Below, piece after piece: positions 1 through 11,441 of a stretch of DNA of 64,000 bases. Position numbers and translations under genes: made by a program. The number at the start of each line of letters is the position of its first letter. Position 1 is the stretch's first letter. The notes under the pieces were generated by a model. The model was not told the origin of the DNA and did not search any database. It worked only from the letters and a program-made list of their open reading frames with translations. Origin of the DNA: Mycobacterium marseillense (GTDB lineage Bacteria; Actinomycetota; Actinomycetes; Mycobacteriales; Mycobacteriaceae); NCBI RefSeq assembly GCF_010731675.1, contig NZ_AP022584.1, forward strand, positions 1,116,001 to 1,180,000, given 5' to 3'.

Positions 1-295
1 ACAGTTTGCGGTGCACGTCGTGGATCGGCGGGTCTTCGAAGATCAACATGCCCGACGGGATTTCGAGATTCGCCTTGATCAGTTCCAGGATCGCGCCGCG
101 CGCGGAGCTGTAGGTCTCGTGATCGACGAGCGCCTTGCTGACGTCGGCGTAGCGGCTCACCGCGTAGAAGTCGAATTCGGCGTTGTAGTACAGCGGCGCC
201 TCCGCGCGCAGGCGGGCGAACATCGGATACGGGTCGGCGATCAGCCCGACGTCGTATGGATCGAAACGAACATGGCTGTCGGTGCTCGCCGTCAC
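1..295 (-). CDS. Cytochrome P450, N-terminal part (cut by window edge)
   Basis: About 98 N-terminal residues of a cytochrome P450 are visible, and the rest lies outside the window. The stretch FDPYDVGLIADPYPMFARLR followed by EAPLYY, the AVSRYADVSKAL helix and the late FEDPPIHDVHRKL segment (helix B'/C of bacterial class I CYPs, with H-x-x-x-R/K) is typical of actinobacterial P450s. The heme-Cys region is not present, so the subfamily cannot be named. The GTG start at 295 is set by an AGGAGG ribosome-binding site 7 nt upstream. It lies downstream of the TetR gene on the same strand but has its own 250-bp upstream region, so TetR may control it. Confidence 0.85.
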   Translation of the reverse strand, partial: MTASTDSHVRFDPYDVGLIADPYPMFARLRAEAPLYYNAEFDFYAVSRYADVSKALVDHETYSSARGAILELIKANLEIPSGMLIFEDPPIHDVHRKL

Positions 296-466
296 GAAAC
301 CCCTCCTACCGCTGCAGTTTTGGACGCCCGCATGACGTGCACCGGGGCCGGCGCTGCCAGCGTCGCAGCGCTGGATTCGGTCCGGGGCAATTTACACACT
401 CCGCTTAATTGCGTCGCTCTGGCATGTGCACAATTTCGGCTGAAAACGGCGCATGAACGTGGGCTC

Positions 467-481
467 ACTCTATTCTCGTAG
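467..481 (-). promoter_or_regulatory. Candidate promoter/operator shared with the TetR gene (copy 1)
   Basis: The 15-mer ACTCTATTCTCGTAG here matches 13 of 15 positions of ACTCTATATTCGTAG at 1252-1266, upstream of the TetR gene. It overlaps a small dyad TTCTC-GTA-GAGAA (473-485). On the minus strand both copies read CTACGA..ATAGAGT and hold TAGAGT, an acceptable TANNNT -10 box. It lies between the putative TetR terminator and the P450 start. A TetR operator or a shared promoter element is inferred. Confidence 0.35.
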
Positions 482-496
482 AGAACCATACTGCGG

Positions 497-520
497 GTGC
501 TCTGGCAAGGGGCAGAGCAC
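497..520 (-). terminator. Hairpin 25 bp downstream of the TetR gene
   Basis: GTGCTCTG (497-504) and CAGAGCAC (513-520) form a perfect 8-bp stem with an 8-nt loop, just after the TetR stop on the minus strand. No U-tract follows, which is common in mycobacteria. Confidence 0.45.
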
Positions 521-545
521 CGCGCGCCGCATCCGGTCGGGGCGT

Positions 546-1229
546 TCATCGGGATCCGGCCGCCCCGCCGCGCAGCACCCGCAGGCCGCCCGCCTGGGTG
601 AGCCGGCCCTTGTCCGAACTCCTCAGGATCCCGGCCGCGATCGCCGACAGGACGCCGTCGAGCTGTTCGGCGCTGTCGACGATCCGGTCGCCATGGGCGA
701 ACCGCTGCAGCAGGCCGTTGATGAACGTGAGCGTGACGTTGCTCAGATCCTCGACGACGGCCGGGTCCAGGTCCGCGCCGTGTGGCATGAGCTGCACGAG
801 GATCTCCCGGTGCAGCTTGGTGAACTCGTCGGTGGCCTGCTGCAGGATCGCGGCGAGCGCGGGGTCGCGGGTGGCCTGCATGGTCAGCTCGTAACGCGCC
901 CTGGTCCGGTACAGCTGCGGGTCGCTGCCGGCCTGGATGACGACCTGCGACAGCCGCGAGGGTGCGGCGGCCTCGCCGCCGGCATCGGAGCTGTCCGCGA
1001 TCGCCTGCAGTTCGGCGAGGTCGAGCTCGGCCGAACGCTCCGCGACGGCCCGCAGCAGCGCCGAGCGGGTGCGGAAATAGAACGACGTCGTGCCGTCCGG
1101 CACGCCCGCCTTGCGGTCCACCTTCAAATGGCTCAGGCCTTTGGCCCCGTCATCGGCCAACAATCGAATCGCCGCATCGCAGAGATCGCGGCGGCGCTCG
1201 GCGGGATTAGGCTTTCGTCGTTTATCCAT
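546..1229 (-). CDS. TetR/AcrR-family transcriptional regulator
   Basis: A 227-residue protein with an N-terminal TetR helix-turn-helix (about residues 10-60, RRRDLCDAAIRLLADDGAKG then SFYFRTRSALLRAVAER) and a helical ligand-binding C-terminal domain. TetR proteins are dimeric repressors released by a small ligand. The next gene on this strand is a cytochrome P450, and a near-identical 15-mer sits upstream of both genes, which makes P450 control and autoregulation a reasonable inference. The start codon has no clear Shine-Dalgarno, so a short or leaderless message is possible. The ligand is unknown. Confidence 0.9.
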   Translation of the reverse strand: MDKRRKPNPAERRRDLCDAAIRLLADDGAKGLSHLKVDRKAGVPDGTTSFYFRTRSALLRAVAERSAELDLAELQAIADSSDAGGEAAAPSRLSQVVIQAGSDPQLYRTRARYELTMQATRDPALAAILQQATDEFTKLHREILVQLMPHGADLDPAVVEDLSNVTLTFINGLLQRFAHGDRIVDSAEQLDGVLSAIAAGILRSSDKGRLTQAGGLRVLRGGAAGSR

Positions 1230-1251
1230 TGTTATTCAGGATCGAGACCCT

Positions 1252-1266
1252 ACTCTATATTCGTAG
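1252..1266 (-). promoter_or_regulatory. Candidate promoter/operator of the TetR gene (copy 2)
   Basis: ACTCTATATTCGTAG lies 23 bp upstream of the TetR start and is nearly identical to the element at 467-481. On the minus strand it contains TAGAGT at a plausible -10 position for the TetR start at 1229. Confidence 0.35.
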
Positions 1267-1392
1267 TGTCCGTAAAGGGCGGCGTCGACGGGGCGGGTCG
1301 GGGCCTCGAAGCCCAAGTGGCTCGCGGCACCAAAGAAACTGCGGTGCAAGAGTTCCGAGACTTCGGCCAAGACCTGGGTAAAGTGTGTTGCG

Positions 1393-1995
1393 ATGAGTCG
1401 CCGTCGAGCTCGCGTGAGCAATGCCGTTGCCTGGCTTGGGTCCATCGGCCTGCTTGTCACGCTGACGGTCGGCTGCCACGAGGCTCACAAGCCCGCGCCG
1501 TCCAGCCCGCCGACGACCGGCACGTCCACCGCGCCCGCCCCACCGCCCGCGCCGCCGGTCGTGAAGATCGCGCCACTGCCGGTTCGGCCGGTGACGAAAT
1601 CACATCCGACGACGCCCGCCACCAAGTGCCCCGACATGGGCCCGAACGTCCCGGTGGCCCCGGCCGACGCCCTCAACACCTGCGACATCTCCGGGGCCAA
1701 CGTCTACACACTCGGTCCGGAAACCATGCAGCTCGGGCTGATACACGTGGAACCGCCCAAGGCCTTGACGGCAGATTTCTTCGAGGTGACCCTGGTGCTC
1801 GATCCGCCGTCGACGGCGGCCTGGGCGTTGTTCACCGCCGAGCATGTGAAAGACCATGTGGCCTTCATCCGTGACAACCTGGTATTGGAAGCACCGATCA
1901 TCGAGGAACAGGTCACCTCCGGACGGATCGTGCTGACCACTCAAACGGCCGAGGGGGCAGCACAATTGGCCCAGCTGGTGGGTCGTCCCGCGTGA
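1393..1995 (+). CDS. Lipoprotein with a SecDF P1-head-like domain
   Basis: A 200-residue exported lipoprotein. An Arg-rich n-region, a hydrophobic segment (residues 11-26) and the lipobox TVGC place the lipidated Cys at residue 28. A Pro/Thr-rich linker (about 32-75) follows. The remainder (about 95-198), with FFEVTLVLDPPSTAAWALF and later PIIEEQVTSGRIVLT, resembles the periplasmic head subdomain of SecD. There is no SecD membrane part, so it is not SecD itself. Its role is unknown; similar stand-alone head-domain lipoproteins occur in mycobacteria. TAAAGT at 1379-1384 is 8 nt before the ATG, so a leaderless transcript is possible. The stop overlaps the next start (GTGA). Confidence 0.8.
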   Translation: MSRRRARVSNAVAWLGSIGLLVTLTVGCHEAHKPAPSSPPTTGTSTAPAPPPAPPVVKIAPLPVRPVTKSHPTTPATKCPDMGPNVPVAPADALNTCDISGANVYTLGPETMQLGLIHVEPPKALTADFFEVTLVLDPPSTAAWALFTAEHVKDHVAFIRDNLVLEAPIIEEQVTSGRIVLTTQTAEGAAQLAQLVGRPA

Positions 1996-2831
1996 CCGCG
2001 ACGGGGTGTCCCGATCGCCTCGCCCTCGGCATGCTCAGCGTATTCGGTCTTCCCCCAATCGAGTTCGTGGATCTGGCCGCGGAGCTCGGCTGCCGCCACA
2101 TCTCGGCCGCCGTCCGGGGGATGCCGCTGGTGCCGCTGGGCTACCCGCCCATCTCGCTGACGGACGACGCCGTGCTCAGGAAGGATCTGCTCGCCGCGAT
2201 GGACGATCGCGGCGTCACCATCTCACTCGGCGACGGATTCCTCGTGCTGCCCGGCGCCGAGGTTGACGCGCTCCAACCCGACCTCGACGCGTTGGCCGGG
2301 CTAGGGGTACCCCGGATCAACGTGGTGAGCCTCGATCCCGACCTTTCGCGCACCTTCGACCAATTCGCGGCGCTGACCGAGCTTGCCGCCCGGCGCAACA
2401 TCTGCACCGTCGTCGAACCGGTGCCCGGCCTGACGATCGGCGACCTCGCCACCGGCCTGGCGGCCACGGATTACGTTGGGCGAAGCGAATTCCGGTTGCT
2501 GATCGACACCATGCACCTGGTGCGCTCCGGCTCCGGGGCCGCCGAACTGGCGGCCGTCGACCCCGGCCGTATCGGCTACGCCCAGCTCAACGACACGACG
2601 CTGCGGCCACGCACCGACGACTACATGGAGGAGGCCATGTTCGAGCGCCTGGTGCCCGGCGAGGGCGAATTGCCGCTGCGCGACATCCTTTCGGCGCTTC
2701 CGGTTGACACGGTCCTCGAGATCGAGGTTCCGCAAAGGTCTTTGGCGCTGGCCGGGGTGAGCCCGATCGAACGGCTGCGCCCGTGCGTCGAGGCGGCACG
2801 CCGGCTGCTGGCCAACGCTCAGGCCGGATAG
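1992..2831 (+). CDS. Sugar-phosphate isomerase/epimerase-type TIM barrel protein
   Basis: A 279-residue xylose-isomerase-like (AP-endonuclease 2 superfamily) TIM barrel. Visible metal-site candidates are Glu142 (VVEPVPGL), Asp172 and His175 (LLIDTMHLVRSG), Asp201 (QLNDTTLRP) and a late Glu in LEIEVPQ, the usual order in this family. Members isomerise or epimerise sugars, inositol derivatives or hydroxypyruvate-like substrates. The substrate cannot be read from sequence. The GTG start overlaps the lipoprotein stop by 4 nt, so the two are probably co-translated. Confidence 0.82.
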   Translation: MTATGCPDRLALGMLSVFGLPPIEFVDLAAELGCRHISAAVRGMPLVPLGYPPISLTDDAVLRKDLLAAMDDRGVTISLGDGFLVLPGAEVDALQPDLDALAGLGVPRINVVSLDPDLSRTFDQFAALTELAARRNICTVVEPVPGLTIGDLATGLAATDYVGRSEFRLLIDTMHLVRSGSGAAELAAVDPGRIGYAQLNDTTLRPRTDDYMEEAMFERLVPGEGELPLRDILSALPVDTVLEIEVPQRSLALAGVSPIERLRPCVEAARRLLANAQAG

Positions 2832-2900
2832 CGCGCCCGAAGGCCTGCGGCAACGAACGGGCCCCTGTCGCCGCAGCGTTGCGCAGTTTAGAGTCAGCAT

Positions 2901-3566
2901 ATGGGGCAGGTAACGGACCGCTGGCGTGCCGCTCGGGTGGCATCGGCGTTATATAACGCGGCGGCAATGAATGACAATGTGGCTGCGATGGGCGCGAAAG
3001 CGTTGTGGGGATTGGCGTTACCTGACCTGTTGGCGATGGTTGAGCGTGTCTCTGATGCTCCCGCCGGCGCGCATGTACTCGACGTCCCGTGCGGTGGGGG
3101 TTTTGCCTTTCGTGGCTTGCGCCCCGGCCAGGATTGCCACTACGTGGCCGCAGACATTTCCCCGGACATGCTGAGGCGCGCGCGCAGCAGGGCAACTCAG
3201 TTGGGCGTGGCCGCCCTCATGGAGTTCACCGACGCGGATGTCACTGATTTGCCCTTCCAGGACGACACCTTTGATCTGATATTGACGTTCAACGGACTGC
3301 ATTGTCTTGCTGACCCGCACGCTGCGGTAGTCGAACTTGCGCGCGTGATCAAGCCGGGAGGAGTTCTTCGCGGGAGCACGTGTGTACGTGGTCGTGGCTG
3401 GCGCCAAGATCGCTTTGTGACGGCGTTGCGGGGGGCCGGGTTCTTCGGGAATACGCCGCAGGCCGGTGACGTGGAGCGCTGGCTCAGGGATTCGGGACTC
3501 GACGTCTTGGTCGCGCGGCACAGCGGTTCAGTCGAGCTATTTGAGGCCGTCCGACCCGGCACGTGA
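2901..3566 (+). CDS. Class I SAM-dependent methyltransferase
   Basis: A 221-residue Methyltransf_11-type enzyme. The SAM-binding motif I is VLDVPCGGGFAFRG (about 59-72), followed by the acidic motif VAADISPDML (about 88-97) and post-motif DLPFQDDTFDLILTFNGLHC. The substrate is not predictable. It is convergent with the arylsulfatase, separated by 40 bp, and not obviously in an operon with the upstream isomerase (69-bp gap). Confidence 0.85.
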   Translation: MGQVTDRWRAARVASALYNAAAMNDNVAAMGAKALWGLALPDLLAMVERVSDAPAGAHVLDVPCGGGFAFRGLRPGQDCHYVAADISPDMLRRARSRATQLGVAALMEFTDADVTDLPFQDDTFDLILTFNGLHCLADPHAAVVELARVIKPGGVLRGSTCVRGRGWRQDRFVTALRGAGFFGNTPQAGDVERWLRDSGLDVLVARHSGSVELFEAVRPGT

Positions 3567-3606
3567 TCGACGAGGCGCTTTTCCAGCGGGGTGACTCCGC
3601 CGATCG

Positions 3607-6310
<2,704 letters not shown>

Positions 6311-6314
6311 CAGT

Positions 6315-7136
6315 TCAGAATTCGAAACGGTTGAGCACGTCGTAGCCGCGCCCGCCCGTCACCCAGGTGACCTTGTAGATCATCCGCACCGCGGTCGACG
6401 GGATGTGCTCGTAACCGGCCAGCGCGGGCGTCTGCTCGAGAAACCGCAACCGAGGATGCCACGCCGCCACCTGGCGCGCGTCCCGGATGCCCCAGGCGAT
6501 GATGCCCCGGGTGAAGACCTTGGACAACAGCGGGGCCAGCGCGGAGAGCGTATCGAAATGCATTTCTCCGCCGGGGAATCGGTCGATCAGACGCTGCAGC
6601 AGCCGCCGGACTTCCTCTTCGCGCAGATACATCAGCAACCCTTCGGCCACGACCAGGGTGGGACGCCCGGTGGGAACGCCATCCAGCCAGTGCAGTTCGG
6701 TCACCGACGAGCCGATCATCCGGTAGTGCTCGGTGTCGTCGTAGAGCTGCCGCCGCAACCCGATGACGCTGGGCTGGTCGACGTCGAACCACGAAACCGA
6801 CGGTGGTAGGTCAAGCCGAAAGGCTCGCCCGTCCAGACCGCATCCCAGGTGCAGGACGACGGCGTCGGGATGACGCGAGAGGAAATCGGCGCACCAGTCG
6901 TCGAACTTCTTGGCGCGCAGGGCGACCAGGTATTGGTTGGAGGCGGGCAGCGTGCTGCGGCGCATGCGCTTGAAGTCGTAGCTGATCCGGTCCACCGCGT
7001 CCGCGGCGACGGTGTCGCCCAAGATCGGCCGCTTAGAACGGCTTTCGCACGCGCGCAGATACAGCGTGACGAGGTTCGTCCATTCCACCGAGCCCCAGGC
7101 GACCGAGCTGAAGTCGACTTTGTCCGTTGCGGTCAT
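6315..7136 (-). CDS. Leucine-carboxyl-methyltransferase-type (TcmP-like) O-methyltransferase
   Basis: A 273-residue SAM methyltransferase of the PPM1/LCMT family widespread in mycobacteria. Motif I is VVLHLGCGLDGRAFR, followed by WFDVDQPSVIGLRRQL and the family-typical LVVAEGLLMYL. Relatives methylate carboxyl or hydroxyl groups of polyketide-like products. The ATG at 7136 has GAGGAAG 5 nt upstream and overlaps the MarR stop by 4 nt (ATGA), so the two are translationally coupled. The target is unknown. Confidence 0.88.
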   Translation of the reverse strand: MTATDKVDFSSVAWGSVEWTNLVTLYLRACESRSKRPILGDTVAADAVDRISYDFKRMRRSTLPASNQYLVALRAKKFDDWCADFLSRHPDAVVLHLGCGLDGRAFRLDLPPSVSWFDVDQPSVIGLRRQLYDDTEHYRMIGSSVTELHWLDGVPTGRPTLVVAEGLLMYLREEEVRRLLQRLIDRFPGGEMHFDTLSALAPLLSKVFTRGIIAWGIRDARQVAAWHPRLRFLEQTPALAGYEHIPSTAVRMIYKVTWVTGGRGYDVLNRFEF

Positions 7137-7603
7137 CGCTGCTTCCTCTTCGCTCGGTATTGCATCCACATTTCCATGAGCTGGTCGCGGTAGGCCTGCG
7201 TGCAGAACTCGCAGAAGTCCCGGAAGTCCTCGACGCGTTGCCGTTGTTCGGCACGGTCTTCGCCCAGCACCGACAGCGCGAATTCGGCGGGTTCGATGCC
7301 CCGCCGCATCAGCGACAACTGGGTTTCCAGCACGCTGGTGAACCCGCCCGGCGTGACCCGGTAGAGGTGCTGGCGGTTCGGGCTCGGCAACCGCTCCACC
7401 ATGCCGCCTTCCAGCAACTGCCGGGCGACGGTGCTGATCGACGCCTTGCTCACGGACAACGCGGCGGCCAGCGCGGTCAGCGACTGCTGCGGCGGATCGC
7501 AGATCAGCAGCCACCCGTAGAGCCGGCCCATGGTGCGGGTGGCGCCGAGTAGTTCGAAGAACAGCCCGAGGCGGTCAACGAACTCGGCCTCTTCCGGCGA
7601 CAT
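7133..7603 (-). CDS. MarR/GbsR-type winged-helix regulator
   Basis: A 156-residue regulator. The winged helix spans about residues 25-95 (MGRLYGWLLI, then LAAALSVSKASISTVARQLLEGGMVERLP), followed by a charged C-terminal helix probably used for dimerisation. GGAGG lies 5 nt before the ATG. It sits inside the minus-strand series ligase, aldolase, amidohydrolase, MarR, methyltransferase. The 97-bp gap on its 5' side is the only sizeable one there and could hold its own promoter. The ligand is unknown. Confidence 0.88.
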   Translation of the reverse strand: MSPEEAEFVDRLGLFFELLGATRTMGRLYGWLLICDPPQQSLTALAAALSVSKASISTVARQLLEGGMVERLPSPNRQHLYRVTPGGFTSVLETQLSLMRRGIEPAEFALSVLGEDRAEQRQRVEDFRDFCEFCTQAYRDQLMEMWMQYRAKRKQR

Positions 7604-7700
7604 ACGCCTCCATCAGTTCGTTCAGTACATACTAAACGTAACGTACATCAGATGAAGCGCTCGCGGAACCCCGCCCGCGATCAGGGGCTCGGCTTGCGGG

Positions 7701-8969
7701 TCAGAATGCCTCGGGGTCCTGCTGCACTGCGGTCGGCACCGGGTGCCGATACAAGCGGGAGGCGTTCTCCCAGCTGAACTTACGGATGACGTCGGGCGGC
7801 AGGTCGCCGATCTGTTCGTGGATGGTCTGCTGGGTGTGCGGCCACGTCGAGTCGCAATGCGGGTAGTCGGCTTCCAGCATGATGTTGTCGACACCGATTC
7901 GGTCGCGCTGCACGAACGACGACTTGTCCTCGACCGCGCAGAACCAGAAGTTGCGGACCAACACCTCCGCGGGGGTCAGCCGCTCGCCGAGCGCCTGCCA
8001 GGTGCCATACATCGCGTGATAGCTGAGCATGTGGTCGAGGCGGTCGAGCAACCCTGCCACCCAACCGATTCCGCCCTCGGACAGGCAGACCTTGAGATCG
8101 GGGAACCTGCTGGGCAGGCCCGAGTACAACCAGTCCACCGCCGCGGAGATGGCGTAGGCGAAAAACAGCACGCCTTGGACATCCGGCGGCGCGTCCGCGG
8201 TGGTCGACGGCGACGACCCGGACGACCCGATGTGCAGGTTCACCACGGTGCCGGTCTCCGCGCACGCGGCCATCATCGGGTCCCAGTGGTCGGTGTGGAT
8301 GCTCGGCAGGCCGAGCATCGCCGGGTTCTCGCTGAACGTCACGGCGTGAAAGCCACGGTCGGCGTTCTCATAGATCATCTTCGCGCCGAGCTCGGGGTCG
8401 AGCAGCCACGGCAATTGACAGGGGATGATGCGGTCGGGGTACGAGCCCGCCCAAACGTCGAAATGCCAGTCGTTCCATGCCCGCACGCAGGCCAGCGCCA
8501 GCTCGCGGTCGGCGGTCACCTGCTGCAGCCGCTGCCCGGCGAAGCCCGGCAGAAACGAGGGGAAGTTCAGCGAGGCGTAGATCCCGTTGAGGTCCATATC
8601 CTTGACGCGTTCGTGGATATCCCATGCGCCCCTGCGCATCTCGTCGAATCGGACGGGCTCGAACCCGTACTCCGCCACCGGCCGCCCGACCACGGCGTTG
8701 AAGCCGACGTTGGGCAGCTCCCGCCCGTCGTACACCCAGGTCTGTCCCCCGCCGTCGGTGTCGACGACCTTGGGCGCCCGGTCGGCGAATCTTCGGGGCA
8801 GCCGGCCGTTGAACGTGTCCGGGGGTTCGACGATGTGGTCGTCGACCGAGATCACGGTGTAGCGGCGCCGCGCCCGGGGCGGATCGGGCAGAAAGGTGAC
8901 CGAACGCTCGGTGCCGGTCTTCGCCGTGGTGAAGCTCAGGTCGGTGGCCAGCTCGTCGATCGATTTCAC
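7701..8969 (-). CDS. Amidohydrolase-2 family metal-dependent hydrolase/decarboxylase
   Basis: A 422-residue amidohydrolase-related TIM barrel of the ACMSD/LigW type. The metal-site entry is SVDDHIVEPPDTF. A mid-barrel His lies in VVNLHIGSSG, and the late NIMLEADYPHCDSTWP provides the catalytic Asp region. Relatives hydrolyse C-N bonds or decarboxylate aromatic or beta-keto acids. GTG 8969 is chosen because AGGAGA is 7 nt upstream. The upstream ligase and class II aldolase suggest a role in degrading a CoA-activated aromatic or alicyclic acid, but this is inference. Confidence 0.87.
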   Translation of the reverse strand: MKSIDELATDLSFTTAKTGTERSVTFLPDPPRARRRYTVISVDDHIVEPPDTFNGRLPRRFADRAPKVVDTDGGGQTWVYDGRELPNVGFNAVVGRPVAEYGFEPVRFDEMRRGAWDIHERVKDMDLNGIYASLNFPSFLPGFAGQRLQQVTADRELALACVRAWNDWHFDVWAGSYPDRIIPCQLPWLLDPELGAKMIYENADRGFHAVTFSENPAMLGLPSIHTDHWDPMMAACAETGTVVNLHIGSSGSSPSTTADAPPDVQGVLFFAYAISAAVDWLYSGLPSRFPDLKVCLSEGGIGWVAGLLDRLDHMLSYHAMYGTWQALGERLTPAEVLVRNFWFCAVEDKSSFVQRDRIGVDNIMLEADYPHCDSTWPHTQQTIHEQIGDLPPDVIRKFSWENASRLYRHPVPTAVQQDPEAF

Positions 8970-9007
8970 GCGTGAATCTCCTTGTGGCTCAGAGGTGGGG
9001 CGAGCGG

Positions 9008-9781
9008 TCAGGTGAGCACATCGGGATCGGCCTTGATCGTCAGGCGCGCCGCCCCGGCCCAGTACACGTCGGCGGCGCGTTCGATCAGCGAGCGTTGCAT
9101 GCCGGCCATGTCCGACCACTGCATGGCCACCGGCTCCTTGCCGGTGAGCATGACGTCGTAGGCCAGCTTGCAGACCCGCTCGATCGAGGCGGCGCGGTAG
9201 ACGGCCTCGGGCAGGTTGCGGCCGGTCGCGATGACGCCGTGGTTGGCCAGGATGGTCAGGTTGGCCGCGCCGATGCGGGCCGCGAGATCCGCCGCCCGGG
9301 TGGGGCTGTCGATTTCGCCGTCGTAGGCCTCAACCAGGCACAGGTCGTCGAGGAACAGCGAACCGGTTTGATGCACCAGCTCCGGCAGCCTGCCCAGCGC
9401 GGCGAGCACGCAGACGTAGTAGGGGTGGTTGTGGATGACGACGCGGGCGTCGTCGCGGACGCGGTGCAGTTCGGTGTGGATGTGGATGGCCGGGGTGACG
9501 TCCCAGCGGCCGCCGACCACGCGCGCGTCGCCGTCCACCACGCAGATATCGGAGGCGGTGATCTCCTGCCACCACAGACCCCAGGGATTGACGAACATGT
9601 CCGTCTGACCGTCGAGCTGCCAGGTGATGTGCCCGGCCATGTTCTCGGCGAATCCGATGCCGGCGAGGTGACGGAACGCGATGGCGAGCGCCTGCTCGTG
9701 GGAGAGCTCGACGCCGATCGGCGGAACCACCGACGGCGCCCAGACTTCCAGCCCGCCACGGCGTGCGTCAGGTGCGTTCAT
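9008..9781 (-). CDS. Class II aldolase/adducin-family protein
   Basis: A 257-residue zinc-dependent aldolase-fold protein. The histidine motifs IHIHTELHR and VVIHNHPYY, plus the later ANHGVIATG, form the usual zinc site. Relatives act as fuculose-phosphate aldolases, ribulose-phosphate epimerases or aldol-type decarboxylases. ATG 9781 is preferred over 9805 because GGAGG lies 6 nt upstream. The start overlaps the ligase stop by 14 nt and the gene ends 38 bp before the amidohydrolase, so it belongs to that operon. Confidence 0.88.
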   Translation of the reverse strand: MNAPDARRGGLEVWAPSVVPPIGVELSHEQALAIAFRHLAGIGFAENMAGHITWQLDGQTDMFVNPWGLWWQEITASDICVVDGDARVVGGRWDVTPAIHIHTELHRVRDDARVVIHNHPYYVCVLAALGRLPELVHQTGSLFLDDLCLVEAYDGEIDSPTRAADLAARIGAANLTILANHGVIATGRNLPEAVYRAASIERVCKLAYDVMLTGKEPVAMQWSDMAGMQRSLIERAADVYWAGAARLTIKADPDVLT

Positions 9782-11381
9782 GACCAGCCTCCATCCTGGC
9801 TCCAATATCCTCGCGAAGTCGGCCCTTGGCTATCTTTCCGCCCGACGAGCGGGGCAATTCGTCGAGAATGATGAGGCGTTCGGGCAGCAGTTCCTTGGAA
9901 ACGCCCAGCGCCAGCAGGTGTTCGGCGAGCTCGGGGAGGTCGATGGTGGCCGGGCCGGTGAGTTCGGCGTAGAGGCAGACCTTTTCGCCGAACACCGGAT
10001 CGGGCATGGCGACCGCCGCCGCCACCGCGATGGCGGGATGGGTGGTGACGGCGTCTTCGACCTGGCTTGCGCTGATGTTCTTGCCGCCGCGCACGATGAA
10101 ATCGGAGGTGCGCCCGGTGACCCGCAGATAGCCGTCCGCGTCGATCTCACAGATGTCGCCCATGCGCATCCACCCGTCGCGGGTGAACAGCTTGTCGTGG
10201 TCGGTGCCGCCGAGGTAACCCAGGCTGGTGGCCGGGCCCCGGCATGCGGGCTGCCCCCACCCCGTTTCGGTGACGTCGCGGTCGCCGTCGAAGAGCCGCA
10301 CCGACATTTCGGGGATGATCCGGCCCCCCGTCCGCAGCCGACGTTCACGCGAGTCATCGACGGTGGTCGCGCTGAGCATCCCCGTCTCGTTCGAGCCGAA
10401 GAACTGCAGGATCTTGGCGCCGGTGAGTTCCTCGAATTCGGCCGCGGGGCGATACGGCAATGCCTCCCCGCCGGTGTAGACGACGCGCAGCGAACTCAAG
10501 TCGTGCTCGCGGCTCACCGGGTCCGCCATCAACATAGTCAATTGCGTGCTGACACAACACAATACGCTGACCTTATGTCGGTCGATCGCTTCGCAGGTGG
10601 CTTTGGTCGTGAACCGGTCCAGGAGCACCGCGGTGGCGCCGAGGTAGATCGGCGTGGTGTGGCTGGTCCAGAGCCCGAACCCGAACGGCGTGGGTATCAC
10701 CGGCAGGAAGACGTCGTCGGCCGTCAGCAGCCCGTTGGCGACGGCCTTCTGGTGGAAGTAACGCCAACGGTTCTGGGTGTGCACGACGCACTTGGGCAGC
10801 CCGGTGGTCCCAGAGGTCGAATTGATCAGGAAAACGTCGTCGGGGCCGAGCCGGGAGGCGGCCGCCGGCGCCGCGGGCTCGGCGTCGACGTCCAGGCGAA
10901 GCGCCCGGCTCAACAGCAGCGCGGGCAGTCCCAGTTCGTCGGCGACGCCCGCTGCGGCGTCGCGGTGGGGTTCGTCGCTGATCAGGACTTTCGGCTGGGC
11001 GCTGCGCAGTATCGCGGTGGCCTCGCGGGTGCCCGCCCGCGCGCCGACGCCGACGACCACAGCCCCGCAGCGTTCGATGGCGACGAACAGGGCGTGGATG
11101 GCCGCGGAGTCACCGTGCCATACCGCGACCCGATCCCCGCGCGCGATGCCGGTACCGGCCAGGGTCTGGGCCAAACGTGTTGCGATATCGTCGAATTCAT
11201 GCCACGTCAGGGACGCCTTGGCGTGGTCGACATAGGCAGGACGGTCCGGTGTGTGTGCGGCGTTGCGGCGCACCGCGTCCGACAGCGTCGTGTCGCACCA
11301 CCAGCCCTCGGCGCGAAACCGGGCCGGGTCCTGTTCGGAGAACGCCGGCGACGACTCGATATCCAGCCCACCGGCGCTCAT
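9768..11381 (-). CDS. Acyl-CoA ligase (FadD/ANL superfamily)
   Basis: A 537-residue adenylate-forming ligase. The P-loop is STSGTTGLPK (about 190-200), the Y/F-G-x-E-type motif appears as FFGSNETG, the hinge aspartate region is MRMGDICEIDADGYLRVTGR, and the C-terminal A10 lysine lies in PRSSGGKIAKGRLR. Family members activate fatty, aromatic or alicyclic acids to CoA thioesters; the SNET variant resembles cyclohexane- and benzoate-type ligases. As first gene of the aldolase/amidohydrolase set it probably activates that pathway's substrate. Confidence 0.9.
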   Translation of the reverse strand: MSAGGLDIESSPAFSEQDPARFRAEGWWCDTTLSDAVRRNAAHTPDRPAYVDHAKASLTWHEFDDIATRLAQTLAGTGIARGDRVAVWHGDSAAIHALFVAIERCGAVVVGVGARAGTREATAILRSAQPKVLISDEPHRDAAAGVADELGLPALLLSRALRLDVDAEPAAPAAASRLGPDDVFLINSTSGTTGLPKCVVHTQNRWRYFHQKAVANGLLTADDVFLPVIPTPFGFGLWTSHTTPIYLGATAVLLDRFTTKATCEAIDRHKVSVLCCVSTQLTMLMADPVSREHDLSSLRVVYTGGEALPYRPAAEFEELTGAKILQFFGSNETGMLSATTVDDSRERRLRTGGRIIPEMSVRLFDGDRDVTETGWGQPACRGPATSLGYLGGTDHDKLFTRDGWMRMGDICEIDADGYLRVTGRTSDFIVRGGKNISASQVEDAVTTHPAIAVAAAVAMPDPVFGEKVCLYAELTGPATIDLPELAEHLLALGVSKELLPERLIILDELPRSSGGKIAKGRLREDIGARMEAGHERT

Positions 11382-11441
11382 CCGGTCAATGATAGGAAAA
11401 CGAAGCGGGCGGCGGTCGCACTCCCGCCGAGAATCGACCGG

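Noticed and set aside
7624..7647. Degenerate dyad (GTACATAC...GTAACGTAC) upstream of the MarR gene
   Set aside because: The arms match too poorly to claim an operator, although the position would suit one.
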